Shown piece by piece: positions 1-9,119 of a stretch of 43,129 nucleotides of DNA. The stretch spans positions 1-43,129 of the forward strand of contig JANTFG010000003.1 of assembly GCA_024763555.1 (NCBI GenBank), read 5' to 3'. The notes under the pieces are model-generated. The model had not been told where the DNA came from and made no database searches. It saw only the letters and a program-made list of their open reading frames with translations. Both the position numbers and the translations under genes were made by a program. Position 1 is the stretch's first letter. Each line of letters starts with the position of its first letter. This stretch comes from Thermoanaerobaculales bacterium. Lineage in GTDB: Bacteria; Acidobacteriota; Thermoanaerobaculia; Thermoanaerobaculales; Sulfomarinibacteraceae.

Positions 1-14
1 GACGGGATTGAAAC
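1..14 (+). CRISPR. possible 3' end of the terminal CRISPR repeat (GACGGGATTGAAAC); the array would lie left of the window
   Basis: GACGGGATTGAAAC matches the common ATTGAAAC 3' end of type I/III CRISPR repeats; no further copy is seen downstream. Confidence 0.35.
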
Positions 15-518
15 GCTGTGCGGTCCGTTATCTTTCCTGATTGCAGTATTTTAAGACCCATATCACCCTGCGGTAGCCACGCTCTGAAGAAGTTTGAGGG
101 GTGAAGTTAGAAGTTTGAAGAGGGCAGCAAGCCCCGCTCCCCACCCGGCCCAAGGCATGAACACATTTTCACGCAAAGCTCGCAAGGATCGCAAAGAGAA
201 GGCAGAACACATCAAGGCAGAAGACATTTTTCAGGCAGGGCTCGCGGAGATCGCAGAGCCTTCCCCCCTCCCGAAGGCAGGAACACAGTTTTTCACGCCA
301 AGTTCGCTAAGGACGCAAAGGGAAAGCAGAGGCGGGCCATCGGTCCTGGGCCTGCTTCGCAGTCGATGCCGGTCGAGGCTTGACTGTCGGAGAACAAGCT
401 CTCCTCCAGCAAAGGCATCGATCGGCAGTCCTCTTCCCTTCGGGATCGGACAAAGGACCGAAAGCCCCGGAAGAGGCCGCCCTTCCAGGCGGAGAAATGA
501 AAGCCTCGACTTCTTTTT

Positions 519-626
519 CCAGGGGTGCCGCTTACGATGAAACAGGACGAATCGTTTCACCCAGGCCACATAGCTTTGCTCGGTTCTATAGCTGAGATGA
601 CGAATCCTTGCGGCGCCTCTGACATG
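519..626 (-). pseudogene. integron integrase (IntI-like tyrosine recombinase) N-terminal remnant
   Basis: Minus-strand translation VRGAARIRHLSYRTEQSYVAWVKRFVLFHRKRHP resembles the IntI N-terminal SAM-like domain (..RHYSxRTEQAYVxWVRRFIxFHGxRHP..); the frame then diverges and no catalytic domain is present. Confidence 0.75.
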
Positions 627-714
627 GCCAAGAAGATGAGGACGCCGCGCTGCGGGCAACGTGTTTGCGCACGCAACTTATGCTCCTTTCGCAGTATGGG
701 CGGGAAGCTAAGCA

Positions 715-811
715 CATGATATCATGATAGTTGGACGGAAATGAGAACATGACGCATGAGACGCTGCTGTGTTACAACACGTCACTTCGGACGTATAATT
801 AGTAGTTCGCC
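715..811 (+). promoter_or_regulatory. 97-bp attI/attC-like element with TATAAT box, copy 1 (next to intI remnant)
   Basis: CATGATATCATG...GTTACAACACGTCACTTCGGACGTATAATTAGTAGTTCGCC; same length and ~85% identical to 16955-17051; TATAAT at 794-799; ends in core GTTCGCC. Confidence 0.6.
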
Positions 812-818
812 GTAGGAG

Positions 819-1097
819 ATGATGAACCCGAAAGAGAAAGCCATTCTTGATCGCATCAAACATATTGAGGATGCGATCGTCAAAGGTCGTGAGTATCTCG
901 AGACTGGAGCCCACGCGGATTGGCATGGGTTTCGGCCCTTGTTTGTTGACAAAATTAGAGACGGGAAGGTTCTGCCTCCCCACAAGGACTGGGTCAAGAA
1001 CGCCTGGCTTCCTCATCAAGAGAAGAAACTCAGGGAAGCGCATAGAACTCTAGAGAAACTGACTCAGAAGAACAAGGAACGGCGAACAAAGACCTGA
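819..1097 (+). CDS. hypothetical cassette protein
   Basis: ORF with upstream AGGAG, directly after core GTTCGCCG. Confidence 0.7.
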   Translation: MMNPKEKAILDRIKHIEDAIVKGREYLETGAHADWHGFRPLFVDKIRDGKVLPPHKDWVKNAWLPHQEKKLREAHRTLEKLTQKNKERRTKT

Positions 1098-1150
1098 ACC
1101 TTACAAGAAATAGCTGCGCCATTTTTTGAAGGTTAGGTCAGACGTTAGGG
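1081..1150 (+). repeat. attC site (canonical)
   Basis: R'' GGCGAAC, L'' ACCTGAACCTT, L' AAGGTTAGGT (one extrahelical G), R' GTTAGGG. Confidence 0.85.
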
Positions 1151-1164
1151 CGCCGAGCATTTTC

Positions 1165-1494
1165 ATGACGTCGATTTTCCTCTTTGCCTCGATCATGGGG
1201 TTCGTTCTTCTCGTCGTGGTGCCGGCGGCGGGGATCATCAAGGATAGAACCAATACTCGAAAGGAAATTGAGCTCTGGGCCTCTGCTCACAGCTACGAAC
1301 TACTTCAAGTCGACGTTCCGTGGCTCCCGTTTGATTCTCCCCTACCAAGGAAACTCACAGATGGAAGAGTGGGGTTTGGCAATATCGAGATTCGGGACAG
1401 GATCGGTCGAGTGCGAAAAGGCGTGATCCAGATCTCGGGGATAGGACTCAGCCGCATTCCGAAGAGAATTCAGGTCAGATGGGTCGATCAGTAG
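1165..1494 (+). CDS. hypothetical membrane protein
   Basis: ATG at 1165; N-terminal hydrophobic segment. Confidence 0.6.
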   Translation: MTSIFLFASIMGFVLLVVVPAAGIIKDRTNTRKEIELWASAHSYELLQVDVPWLPFDSPLPRKLTDGRVGFGNIEIRDRIGRVRKGVIQISGIGLSRIPKRIQVRWVDQ

Positions 1495-1530
1495 CTGTTC
1501 CGTTTCTTTCTCAACTGAGAATCACACCCT

Positions 1531-1593
1531 GCCCAACGAACAAGGACAAATCCTGAGAGCGAAGCGAACCGCGATCTTATCCAGTTGTTGAAC
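1531..1593 (+). repeat. attC core, family A
   Basis: GCCCAAC...AGGACAAATCCTGAGAGCGAAGCGAACCGCGATCTTATCCAGTTGTTGAAC. Confidence 0.75.
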
Positions 1594-1789
1594 GAGCCCG
1601 GGCGGTCTGGCGGGGGCCCGGATGTATAGCAAATATCTTTTTTGGTTTCTGGTCCTGGCTCATGACCAATGCGCTCATACTCCTTGCCTGGCGCCCGCAT
1701 ACCAACTATAATTTCCTGCGAAATGAAAGGTGCGGAAACCTAAGCATGAAAAGCCTTTATAGCCTCAGAGTGCGAATCAAAAATTAGGC
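1594..1789 (+). promoter_or_regulatory. conserved A-type leader: promoter TTGCCT(1684)-17-TATAAT(1707) plus 13-codon sORF 1746-1787
   Basis: Repeated in five other cassettes; sORF MKSLYSLRVRIKN*. Confidence 0.7.
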
Positions 1790-1827
1790 CGCCATATTCT
1801 CCTCGCGATTTCTGGAGGTAGCCCACT

Positions 1828-2439
1828 ATGAGAAACAAACAAGGAACTAGATTCATCTCGACGGTAGGGTTTGTGGCCTTCGTCCTGTTGATTGGAATCA
1901 TGGTTGGAGCCTCCCAGTCTCCAATCGCGGGAACCGTCGTCACTGCGATTTTTGGTTTAGGAGCTGCCGTTCTTGAACTCTCAAAACCTGAAGAAACCAG
2001 ACCCGGTTTGCAAATCAAAAAGGGTGCAGCGGGAGCATTATTGCTCCTATTCGTCGTGTCTTTCTCTCCCGGAATTGTGATTGGAGCGAAGATCCGAGCC
2101 TCGGGATGGCCGCGCACAGAAGCTCCCCCAATCGAGTTCCCCTGGGGCGAAGCAAAACCACCGGAGGATCCCCTGAACGCTCTTGACTGGGTATTGATCA
2201 ACTCGAACCTTTTGGAACTCGGCTATTCGCAAGAACAAATCCGCGCCCTCTATCAGATTCAGGTCCTAGCTTGGGAATCCAATGGGGGTGAAAGCCCTCC
2301 GGGGAACATGCTTCGGATCGAACCGCTTTCAAACCTCTTTTCTGCAAAACCGGCTGAGGGCGGCGACTCGCAGGGAGGGTTGATAGCAAAGGAAGACGGC
2401 GGTCCTAAGCTCTGGAGTAATCAAGAGACCTCAGGCTAG
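1828..2439 (+). CDS. hypothetical membrane protein
   Basis: ORF with SD GGAGG; two N-terminal TM-like segments. Confidence 0.7.
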   Translation: MRNKQGTRFISTVGFVAFVLLIGIMVGASQSPIAGTVVTAIFGLGAAVLELSKPEETRPGLQIKKGAAGALLLLFVVSFSPGIVIGAKIRASGWPRTEAPPIEFPWGEAKPPEDPLNALDWVLINSNLLELGYSQEQIRALYQIQVLAWESNGGESPPGNMLRIEPLSNLFSAKPAEGGDSQGGLIAKEDGGPKLWSNQETSG

Positions 2440-2518
2440 GTCGTGAACAGCGAACACTAACCACAGATGACATTTTGTACGTCCGACAAACAACTTCCCT
2501 GCAAACCCTTACGCGCTG

Positions 2519-2646
2519 GCCTAACGAGGCGCGGTGGGTGACCGGTACTCGTGTCGATCACATTGCTATTTCGGCCTTCGGCCGGCAGTGTGCGCGCCAC
2601 GTTGGCCTTCGGCCAAACGCACCGGCACCTGAGCTTAACGTTATCC
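2519..2646 (+). repeat. attC site (long type)
   Basis: GCCTAACGAGGCGCGGTGGGTGACC...CACCTGAGCTTAACGTTATCC; related to 6216-6347. Confidence 0.85.
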
Positions 2647-2657
2647 AGGAGAATCAT

Positions 2658-3044
2658 GTGGCGAATATTCCACTAAGCCAACTGCGGGAGATGTTTGATG
2701 GGATGAGTGCAAAGACTGATTGGGCTGTGTATGGGGAGATGCTCTGGGGTTATTTCTTCACGGACCGAGATCCCAAGAAGCTGCAGGACGCCGCAGCGCA
2801 GCTGTCTGCGGACGACTATCGGGTCGTGAGCATCTATGAGACAGATGACAAGAGTACATACTTTCTCCACGTTGAGAGAATCGAGTCTCACACTCCTGAA
2901 ACCTTAAATGTCCGAAACAAAGAGCTCAATCAACTGGCAGAAGAACTCAAAATCGATACCTATGACGGCATGGACGTTGGCCCAGCAAGTATCGTCAAAG
3001 TCACCAAGCCTTGGTGGAAGTTCTGGTCATCAAGCAGAGGATAA
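2658..3044 (+). CDS. RraB-like (ribonuclease E inhibitor family) protein
   Basis: WGYFFTDRDPKKLQDAAAQLSADDYRVVSIYE motif; GTG start with AGGAG upstream. Confidence 0.6.
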   Translation: MANIPLSQLREMFDGMSAKTDWAVYGEMLWGYFFTDRDPKKLQDAAAQLSADDYRVVSIYETDDKSTYFLHVERIESHTPETLNVRNKELNQLAEELKIDTYDGMDVGPASIVKVTKPWWKFWSSSRG

Positions 3045-3107
3045 CAATTGCCTGGTAGGGCTTGGCTACCGCTCCGCTGTAGCCAGCCCCAGAGGCCCCA
3101 GTTATCT
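3039..3107 (+). repeat. attC site (canonical)
   Basis: GGATAAC...GGGCTTGGCTAC/GTAGCCAGCCC stem...GTTATCT. Confidence 0.9.
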
Positions 3108-3116
3108 GGAGAAGTC

Positions 3117-3635
3117 ATGACGAGAGATCAGTTCTGGAAGATCGTTGCTGACACTTGCCGCTCGGATCCCCGCTCTGCTGAAGAGTGGGATACAAAGCTA
3201 ACCGATTCGCTGGCTACTTTGCCTGCGAATGAAATCGTTGAATGGGATCACATTTTTGATGACCTCGCAAAACAAGCCTATCGCACTGACCTTTGGGCTG
3301 CGGCATACCTCATAAACGGCGGAGCATCGGATGACGGATTCTACTATTTTCGCTGCTGGCTCATCGGTATGGGCAAAACAATCTACGAAAACGCGATTGC
3401 CAATCCAGACAGTCTTGCTGAAGTTGTGTCACCTGATTGGTTTTCTGAAGGAATTGATGCTGAGGCTGAGATATACGCTGTGGCCCACTTGGCATGGATG
3501 CAAGTCACTGGCAATGACTACGACGCAGACTACCCAGCTCGTAATGAATCTGTGGAGTTGGTCGGCGATGACTGGGATTTCGAAAACGACAGTGAAATGG
3601 AAAAACGCCTGCCTCGACTGGCGGCATTGTACTAA
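3117..3635 (+). CDS. DUF4240 domain protein
   Basis: MTRDQFWKIVADTCR...GFYYFRCWLIGMGKTIYENA... Confidence 0.75.
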   Translation: MTRDQFWKIVADTCRSDPRSAEEWDTKLTDSLATLPANEIVEWDHIFDDLAKQAYRTDLWAAAYLINGGASDDGFYYFRCWLIGMGKTIYENAIANPDSLAEVVSPDWFSEGIDAEAEIYAVAHLAWMQVTGNDYDADYPARNESVELVGDDWDFENDSEMEKRLPRLAALY

Positions 3636-3668
3636 GAGTTATGACATGTTTGCGCGCATATTCGAGAC

Positions 3669-3749
3669 AAATAACAAAGCCGTAAACACGGACCTGTACA
3701 AGCAGCGGTTCCCGCTGCTCGTACAGTCCGGTTACGGCTGTCGTTAAGC
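3669..3749 (+). repeat. attC site (canonical)
   Basis: AAATAAC AAA GCCGTAA..GGACCTGTAC..AGCAGCGG TT CCCGCTGCT..GTACAGTCC..TTACGGC TGTC GTTAAGC. Confidence 0.95.
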
Positions 3750-3788
3750 CCCAGATCGCCTTCATTGACGCCAGAAAGGCACCCATCT

Positions 3789-4703
3789 ATGACGATTCCT
3801 GATTACCAATCGCTAATGCTCCCGATCCTCGAATTTTCTTCCGATGGACAGGAGCATTCGTTGAGGGAAGTCCGAGAAGCGATGGCAGTTCAATTCGAAC
3901 TGAACTCCGGCGAAATCAAACAATTGCTTCCAAGCGGCAGGCAGCCGGTGTTCAGTAACCGTGTCGCGTGGGCAAAGACGTACCTGCAGCAGGCTGGTTT
4001 GCTGTCTTCGACGCGTCGGGGCTTTTTCATAATCACGGATCAAGGGAAAGAGACAGTTCTTTCAGGACCCGCTGAAATATCCTCGAAGTACCTTGAACGC
4101 TTCGAGAGCTTCCTCGAGTTTCGGAAACGCAGCGGAAAGGCGAAGGATCAGAAACCCATCTCCGATCTAGCCAATGAAGATCCAAGTACTCCTGAAGAAC
4201 AACTCGAAAACGCCTTCCAGCGCCTCAGGGACGAACTCGAGACTGACCTCCTTGACCGGGTTTTGAGTTCGTCTCCAGCCTTTTTCGAACGCCTGGTTTT
4301 GGACCTTTTGTTGCGGATGGGTTATGGCGGTTCCCGCAGAGATGCGGCCCTGGCCTTGGGTCGATCCGGAGATCAAGGAATAGACGGTGTGATCAACGAG
4401 GATCGCCTCGGACTAGATGTGATCTACATTCAGGCGAAACGATGGGAGGGCACGGTCGGGCGCCCAGAGATCCAGAAGTTCGTAGGTTCTTTGCACGGGC
4501 AACACGCGCGCAAGGGTGTTTTCGTAACCACAGGCAGATTCTCGAAAGAAGCCCGCGAATATGTCACGCACATCGATCCAAAGGTTGTGCTCATCGACGG
4601 CGAGCGCCTCGCCGGACTAATGATTGATTTTGATCTCGGCGTTTCAACTGTTGAGTCGTTTGCGTTAAAGAAGACCGACACAGACTATTTCGATGATGAG
4701 TGA
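3789..4703 (+). CDS. mrr: Mrr-family restriction endonuclease (Mrr_N + Mrr_cat)
   Basis: MTIPDYQSLMLPILEF..., GDQGIDGVINEDRLGLDVIYIQAKRW...RPEIQKFVGSL...KGVFVTTGRFSKEA. Confidence 0.95.
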   Translation: MTIPDYQSLMLPILEFSSDGQEHSLREVREAMAVQFELNSGEIKQLLPSGRQPVFSNRVAWAKTYLQQAGLLSSTRRGFFIITDQGKETVLSGPAEISSKYLERFESFLEFRKRSGKAKDQKPISDLANEDPSTPEEQLENAFQRLRDELETDLLDRVLSSSPAFFERLVLDLLLRMGYGGSRRDAALALGRSGDQGIDGVINEDRLGLDVIYIQAKRWEGTVGRPEIQKFVGSLHGQHARKGVFVTTGRFSKEAREYVTHIDPKVVLIDGERLAGLMIDFDLGVSTVESFALKKTDTDYFDDE

Positions 4704-4862
4704 GCGCTTTCACAGTACTTTGGCGTGAGAGTTCTTTGGTCTTACAAGGTGTTGTTTCCCTTCGATAGACAGAGTTCAGCGCAGATGATGGACTCGCCTG
4801 CGGCGAGGCTATTTTTTCTAGAAGGGCCGATAAACATCTTCTTTGTAAACTGTTAAGCGAAG

Positions 4863-4924
4863 TCCGAACGAACAAAGATAGATTGTGTGAGTCGGCGAGC
4901 CGCGATCTTATCCAGTTGTTGAAC
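4863..4924 (+). repeat. attC core, family A
   Basis: TCCGAACGAACAAAGATAGATTGTGTGAG...CGCGATCTTATCCAGTTGTTGAAC. Confidence 0.75.
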
Positions 4925-5125
4925 GAGCCCGGGCGTTCTGGCTGGGATCTGGATGTATAGGAAATAACTTCCGTGGATCCCTGTCCCGACTCATGACCAA
5001 TGTACTCCGGCGCACCTCCTTGCCTGGCGCCCGCATACCACCTACAATTTCCTGCGAAATGAAAGGTGCGGAAATTCAAGCATGAAAAGCATTTATAGGC
5101 TTAACGCGGGAATTATGGATTAGGT
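4925..5125 (+). promoter_or_regulatory. A-type leader: TTGCCT(5020)-17-TACAAT(5043), sORF 5082-5123 (MKSIYRLNAGIMD*)
   Basis: Near-identical to other A leaders. Confidence 0.7.
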
Positions 5126-5153
5126 GGAAAGGCAGCTGGAGAGGCACAGGCGC

Positions 5154-5513
5154 ATGAGGACCACAAGTGATGAGCGGATTGCACGGATGACGTTTGCCTC
5201 TGTGTACCCGCATTATGTTTCGAAAATCGAGAAGAAGGGCCGATCGGTAGAAGAGCTACACCAAGTGATTGAGTGGCTGACTGGCTTCAACGAACCCGAA
5301 TTGAAAGACCACATTGCGCAAGGAACTTCGTTTGAGCATTTCTTTCACAAGGCCCGGCTCAATCCGAGCGCACAACTCATCACTGGAGTCATCTGTGGCC
5401 ACCGAGTGGAAGAGATCGAGAACCCGTTGACGCAACAGGTCAGATACCTAGACAAGCTGGTCGATGAACTGGCGAAGGGGAGAAAAATGGAGAAGATCCT
5501 TCGCAGCGGGTAA
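5154..5513 (+). CDS. DUF2200 family protein
   Basis: [32 protein letters not shown]...[34 protein letters not shown]. Confidence 0.85.
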   Translation: MRTTSDERIARMTFASVYPHYVSKIEKKGRSVEELHQVIEWLTGFNEPELKDHIAQGTSFEHFFHKARLNPSAQLITGVICGHRVEEIENPLTQQVRYLDKLVDELAKGRKMEKILRSG

Positions 5514-5539
5514 CCCAGTTCCCCTGTACCCCGTCAGCC

Positions 5540-5602
5540 ACATAACCCGCCGCTGTAGCTGACGAGGCTTCGCCTCACAGCTGACCGGCAACAACCTTAG
5601 AC
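5540..5602 (+). repeat. attC site (compact)
   Basis: ACATAACCCGCCG..GTAGCTGACGAGGCTTCGCCTCACAGCTGACC..CTTAGAC. Confidence 0.7.
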
Positions 5603-5623
5603 TTCAGAACGGAGGAACCATCG

Positions 5624-6175
5624 ATGATCCGTCGAACGACACTCGTCCTTTTCGTTTTGCTTCTTGTTTTGTCTCCATCGGCTCCAGCGGACGAGCCCGT
5701 GCTTTCTCAGGACCCATGTGAGGCAGCCGCGCGATACCTTCAGGTGGCTGATTTTTTCTTCTCTTGGGCGTTCGACAATCGAGACGATCCGGTACTTGGT
5801 AGATTCCCATTTCGAGAAACACTCGACGCTGCCGACAGAATCGTTGTTTATTGTCCTTTCGTCGCGCAGATGCACTTTGAAGACCTGGATCCCCGCCTCT
5901 TGCCGTGTTGCTGCTGTCCGCCTGACTACTCTGAGGACCACCAAGCCCCAACATGTGCGCGTCTTTCATTGGTTGTCCGTGAAGAAAAACCGGATTACCT
6001 GAAGGTCAGCTTTGGGATCAGCACCGGGGAGATGCAAGGCACGGCCTATTACTACACCTGCAAATGGACCGAGGGGGATTTGCAAGTCGAGCTTGTCAAG
6101 AGCGTCGTTATGCTGGCGGAGAGCCGCATCGATTGCATCGAAGGACTCGCCTTCGGCGAGGCTGTCTTTTCTTGA
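5624..6175 (+). CDS. secreted hypothetical protein
   Basis: Signal peptide MIRRTTLVLFVLLLVLSPSAPA. Confidence 0.7.
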   Translation: MIRRTTLVLFVLLLVLSPSAPADEPVLSQDPCEAAARYLQVADFFFSWAFDNRDDPVLGRFPFRETLDAADRIVVYCPFVAQMHFEDLDPRLLPCCCCPPDYSEDHQAPTCARLSLVVREEKPDYLKVSFGISTGEMQGTAYYYTCKWTEGDLQVELVKSVVMLAESRIDCIEGLAFGEAVFS

Positions 6176-6215
6176 AGGACCAGTAGACATTGTTAACGCA
6201 GGCCCTTGCGCGAAG

Positions 6216-6347
6216 GCCTAACGAGGCGCAGCAGGTGACCGCTACTCGCGTCATCTGCACCGCAATTCTGGCCCCCGGCCAGGCAGTCCAGCTGTGACGT
6301 TGCCCCCAAGCGGGCAAACGTAACGGCCCCTGAGATTAACTTTATGT
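6216..6347 (+). repeat. attC site (long type)
   Basis: GCCTAACGAGGCGC...CCTGAGATTAACTTTATG; paralogous to 2519-2646. Confidence 0.8.
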
Positions 6348-6363
6348 GCAAAAAGGAAGAAAG

Positions 6364-6597
6364 ATGAAAGCATACTTGGCAAACACCTTCCCAGACGAAG
6401 AAGGACCAATGGCAGAAGAAGGTAAAACAATTTACATTCATGGAACATTAGAACAACTCCTTGAGCTTTGCAGCTATTTCTCAGAACTAGAAAAACATTT
6501 AAGAGCAAATGAGACATGCCACATGCATTTTCAAGATCATTCTAGAAACTGGAATAAACAAAACTATATAGATGTCGCAATTGATATTGACACATAA
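6364..6597 (+). CDS. hypothetical protein (weak resemblance to Imm32-type immunity proteins)
   Basis: ORF within matched cores TTATGTG/CACATAA. Confidence 0.55.
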   Translation: MKAYLANTFPDEEGPMAEEGKTIYIHGTLEQLLELCSYFSELEKHLRANETCHMHFQDHSRNWNKQNYIDVAIDIDT

Positions 6598-6647
6598 CGA
6601 ATAAGGGTTGATGTCGTGCGAAGCCACGATATCACCTCGTGTTGAAC
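6592..6647 (+). repeat. attC core, family B
   Basis: ACATAACGAATAAGGGTTGATGTCGTGCGAAGCCACGATATCACCTCGTGTTGAAC. Confidence 0.75.
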
Positions 6648-6812
6648 CGACCCGGGAAGGCCTCCTGGGGAATCAAAGAGAACTGAGCGAGCGGGCGCCA
6701 CGATGCGCAGTCACCGCAGAACTTGATGGAAATGTATTCAAGGAAACTCAAGCATGAAAGGCATTTATGACCCAAACGTACGAATCATGGATTATATGGA
6801 CCAGAACAAGGG

Positions 6813-7130
6813 GTGGACGTAATCTTCTTCCTCAGGTTCGAGGTTGAACCACTGGTGGGCTCAGCCAACTGGGAGGAGTGCGGCGGGGGCCAGTTCAACT
6901 GCTGGATCAGGGCTGACAACATAGAGGCAGCGCGCAAGCGGGCGCTGGAAGTCATCGAATCGGATAGCTGGGTTCCCCTGCGGGAAGAGGAATCATTGGA
7001 AGTCCCGGATGACCACTACGAACCCGAAGCGCCCGGTCTAACTTACTACGATGAGGCGCAGCGCGATGGCGAGGCGTTTGTTGTCCACACGTGGCCACCC
7101 GATGGTGACGAAGAACAGGCGATCAACTAG
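6813..7130 (+). CDS. hypothetical acidic protein
   Basis: GTG-start ORF after a B-type leader. Confidence 0.55.
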   Translation: MDVIFFLRFEVEPLVGSANWEECGGGQFNCWIRADNIEAARKRALEVIESDSWVPLREEESLEVPDDHYEPEAPGLTYYDEAQRDGEAFVVHTWPPDGDEEQAIN

Positions 7131-7143
7131 TGAGGCGCCATGT

Positions 7144-7201
7144 ATCGAACAAGGATTGATTGTGTGAGTCCGCGAACCGCAATCTCATCCAGGTGTTGAA
7201 C
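7144..7201 (+). repeat. attC core, family A (decayed)
   Basis: ATCGAACAAGGATTGATTGTGTGAGTCCGCGAACCGCAATCTCATCCAGGTGTTGAAC. Confidence 0.6.
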
Positions 7202-7563
7202 GAGCCTTGATGGAGTACCACTTGCGACATGCAACCGGTCCGATGTTGGGATCATTTCTAGACTTCGGCGAGCCCGCCACCGGGCAATGTAGAAAGTCGA
7301 TAACCAGGTCAAGATCACTGCGGCTGTTATGAATCTTAAGCTCATGGCCGACGCTCTCAGGCGAGGCTCGAAGGTCCTTGCCTCCCTTCCGACTTCCCAT
7401 TATCGAATTCTCCACTCGTCTGTGCGCCAACTGGGCCAGCTGGGCACCAAATTTCCCTCGTTTTGTTTTCAAGCACCTCAATTCGTCTGCCTTCCATCCG
7501 GCTATTCTTCTCAGGGCTTTTAGGCCGGCAAGACGGATACGTCCCTATGAATTGGAGGAAGCC

Positions 7564-7998
7564 ATGAAAATCAACTGTCGCCGCGCCTTTGTAGTCGGCA
7601 CGACGTTCCTTCTATCCACGGCCATTTGCGGCCTTCCAGAATGTTCGCCCACCGAGCAGCCGGCGTCATCTAGCGCAGTCGTTTTCCGTGTGGTTGCCTC
7701 TGATCTTCCCAATACCCAGCTTCTTCCCGGCATTCAAGCCTATGGTCTGTCATGTAATTGTGAGCGAACATTTTTGGGAACTACCACTGACAACGGCGTT
7801 GCAATATCTGAGGGGTTGCTTCGAGAAAAGAATATCTCTTTCATTCTTTTTTCGTGCCCTGGTTTTCAAACGGCCGTGGTCGAAACTCAGATTCCCGGAG
7901 ATTTCTCAGGGCACAGTTTTGACGTGGTCGTGATGGCACCGATGCCAATGACCAAATGCCCTGAAAACGCATCTGAAGAAGGAGCCGAAGAGAAGTGA
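7564..7998 (+). CDS. secreted hypothetical protein
   Basis: Signal peptide; ATG 7564 with SD GGAGGA. Confidence 0.7.
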   Translation: MKINCRRAFVVGTTFLLSTAICGLPECSPTEQPASSSAVVFRVVASDLPNTQLLPGIQAYGLSCNCERTFLGTTTDNGVAISEGLLREKNISFILFSCPGFQTAVVETQIPGDFSGHSFDVVVMAPMPMTKCPENASEEGAEEK

Positions 7999-8089
7999 TC
8001 AGGGTCAATCCGCCGCAAGGTGCGCGGGTACAATGTTGGAGAGCGACGTCTTTTCAGTTTGCTACCCATTTGTCGCTTGAAAGTAGTGG

Positions 8090-8189
8090 TACGTTGCCCA
8101 CTCAACGTAGAACCTGATGGAAATAGACGTCAAGGAAACTCAAGCATGAAAAGCCTTTATAGGCTAATCGCGCGAATCATGGATTAGAC
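8090..8189 (+). repeat. B-type leader with sORF 8145-8186 (MKSLYRLIARIMD*)
   Basis: CACTCAACGTAGAACCTGATGGAAATAGACGTCAAGGAAACTCAAGCATGAAAAGC... Confidence 0.7.
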
Positions 8190-8273
8190 CTGGACCGCTT
8201 ACGGGCCTTGCGATACCTGAGTCTTCAGTCACGACCTGCAACGCGGTCTCACGATAGGCACCAATCGATACCT

Positions 8274-9071
8274 ATGGGAAGTCGCTGCAAATTCGAAACA
8301 CCTTGGAAGGAGATACCCTCCGATCATAGGACCGGTTTCCTTTCGCAACTGAGGATTGAAACCGACAGCGATCACCATCCCCTTTCTGGAGTCGATGTGA
8401 TACCTGTCGCACATCGGGTAGACCAAGATACGGTTCTGTTTCGTTTCAGAAACCAACCAGAACGACATGCTCAGGTGTTTCTTTGCTGGACTCCCGGTCC
8501 CCCAAGTATCAGCGGATTACCGCACGTAGAGTTTTTCGATTCGTTTGATGATTGGGCCGACTGTGTGATGGCCATTGACGCAGCGAAACCCGAAGAGGGT
8601 CGTGTTTTCACCAGGCTACCGGCAATTCCCTATTCGGCGAAGAATGCCGACGAACCTTTGCAGCCGATGTCCGAACAGATAATCATGTGGATCGGCATCA
8701 CATTCGTCCTTGGTGGCATGTGGGGAGTGGCGTCCTTCGTTGGCTTTTCGTTGGCCTTGCTTGTGCCCTTGATAGTACTCGTAGGCCTCGGGGTTCCTCT
8801 CAGGCTTCTCAACAGGAGAGAAGTAGTTTATGCGGTTCTTGGCCCGAGGAACGCGACCTTCTTTCTCGCAAACGGAACGGTCTCGAGCTTCAAGTTTCGC
8901 AGTACGAAGGTCAAGTGGACGCCGGCGTTGTCGATTCTGACGGGTCGATTGCTGAAACTAATTGACACTAAATCAGGGAATTGGGTGAGTTTTTCCGCCG
9001 GATTCCCTGGGCTGCGAAAGCTCTCTTCCCAATTCACGCATGTCCAATCTGATGAGCCTCGTTCTCGATAA
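8274..9071 (+). CDS. membrane hypothetical protein
   Basis: ORF with central TM hairpin (IGITFVLGGMWGVASFVGFSLALLVPLIVLVGLG); start uncertain. Confidence 0.6.
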   Translation: MGSRCKFETPWKEIPSDHRTGFLSQLRIETDSDHHPLSGVDVIPVAHRVDQDTVLFRFRNQPERHAQVFLCWTPGPPSISGLPHVEFFDSFDDWADCVMAIDAAKPEEGRVFTRLPAIPYSAKNADEPLQPMSEQIIMWIGITFVLGGMWGVASFVGFSLALLVPLIVLVGLGVPLRLLNRREVVYAVLGPRNATFFLANGTVSSFKFRSTKVKWTPALSILTGRLLKLIDTKSGNWVSFSAGFPGLRKLSSQFTHVQSDEPRSR

Positions 9072-9119
9072 CGAAGCACGGTGTTCGGGTTGCCCGTGGT
9101 TTTCCGAGGCAACGAATAG

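Noticed and set aside
94-540. Plus-strand ORF of 148 aa
   Set aside because: Lies over dispersed repeats and opposite the intI remnant; composition looks non-coding
7185-7481. Minus-strand ORF of 98 aa
   Set aside because: Runs antisense through an attC core; no convincing family match
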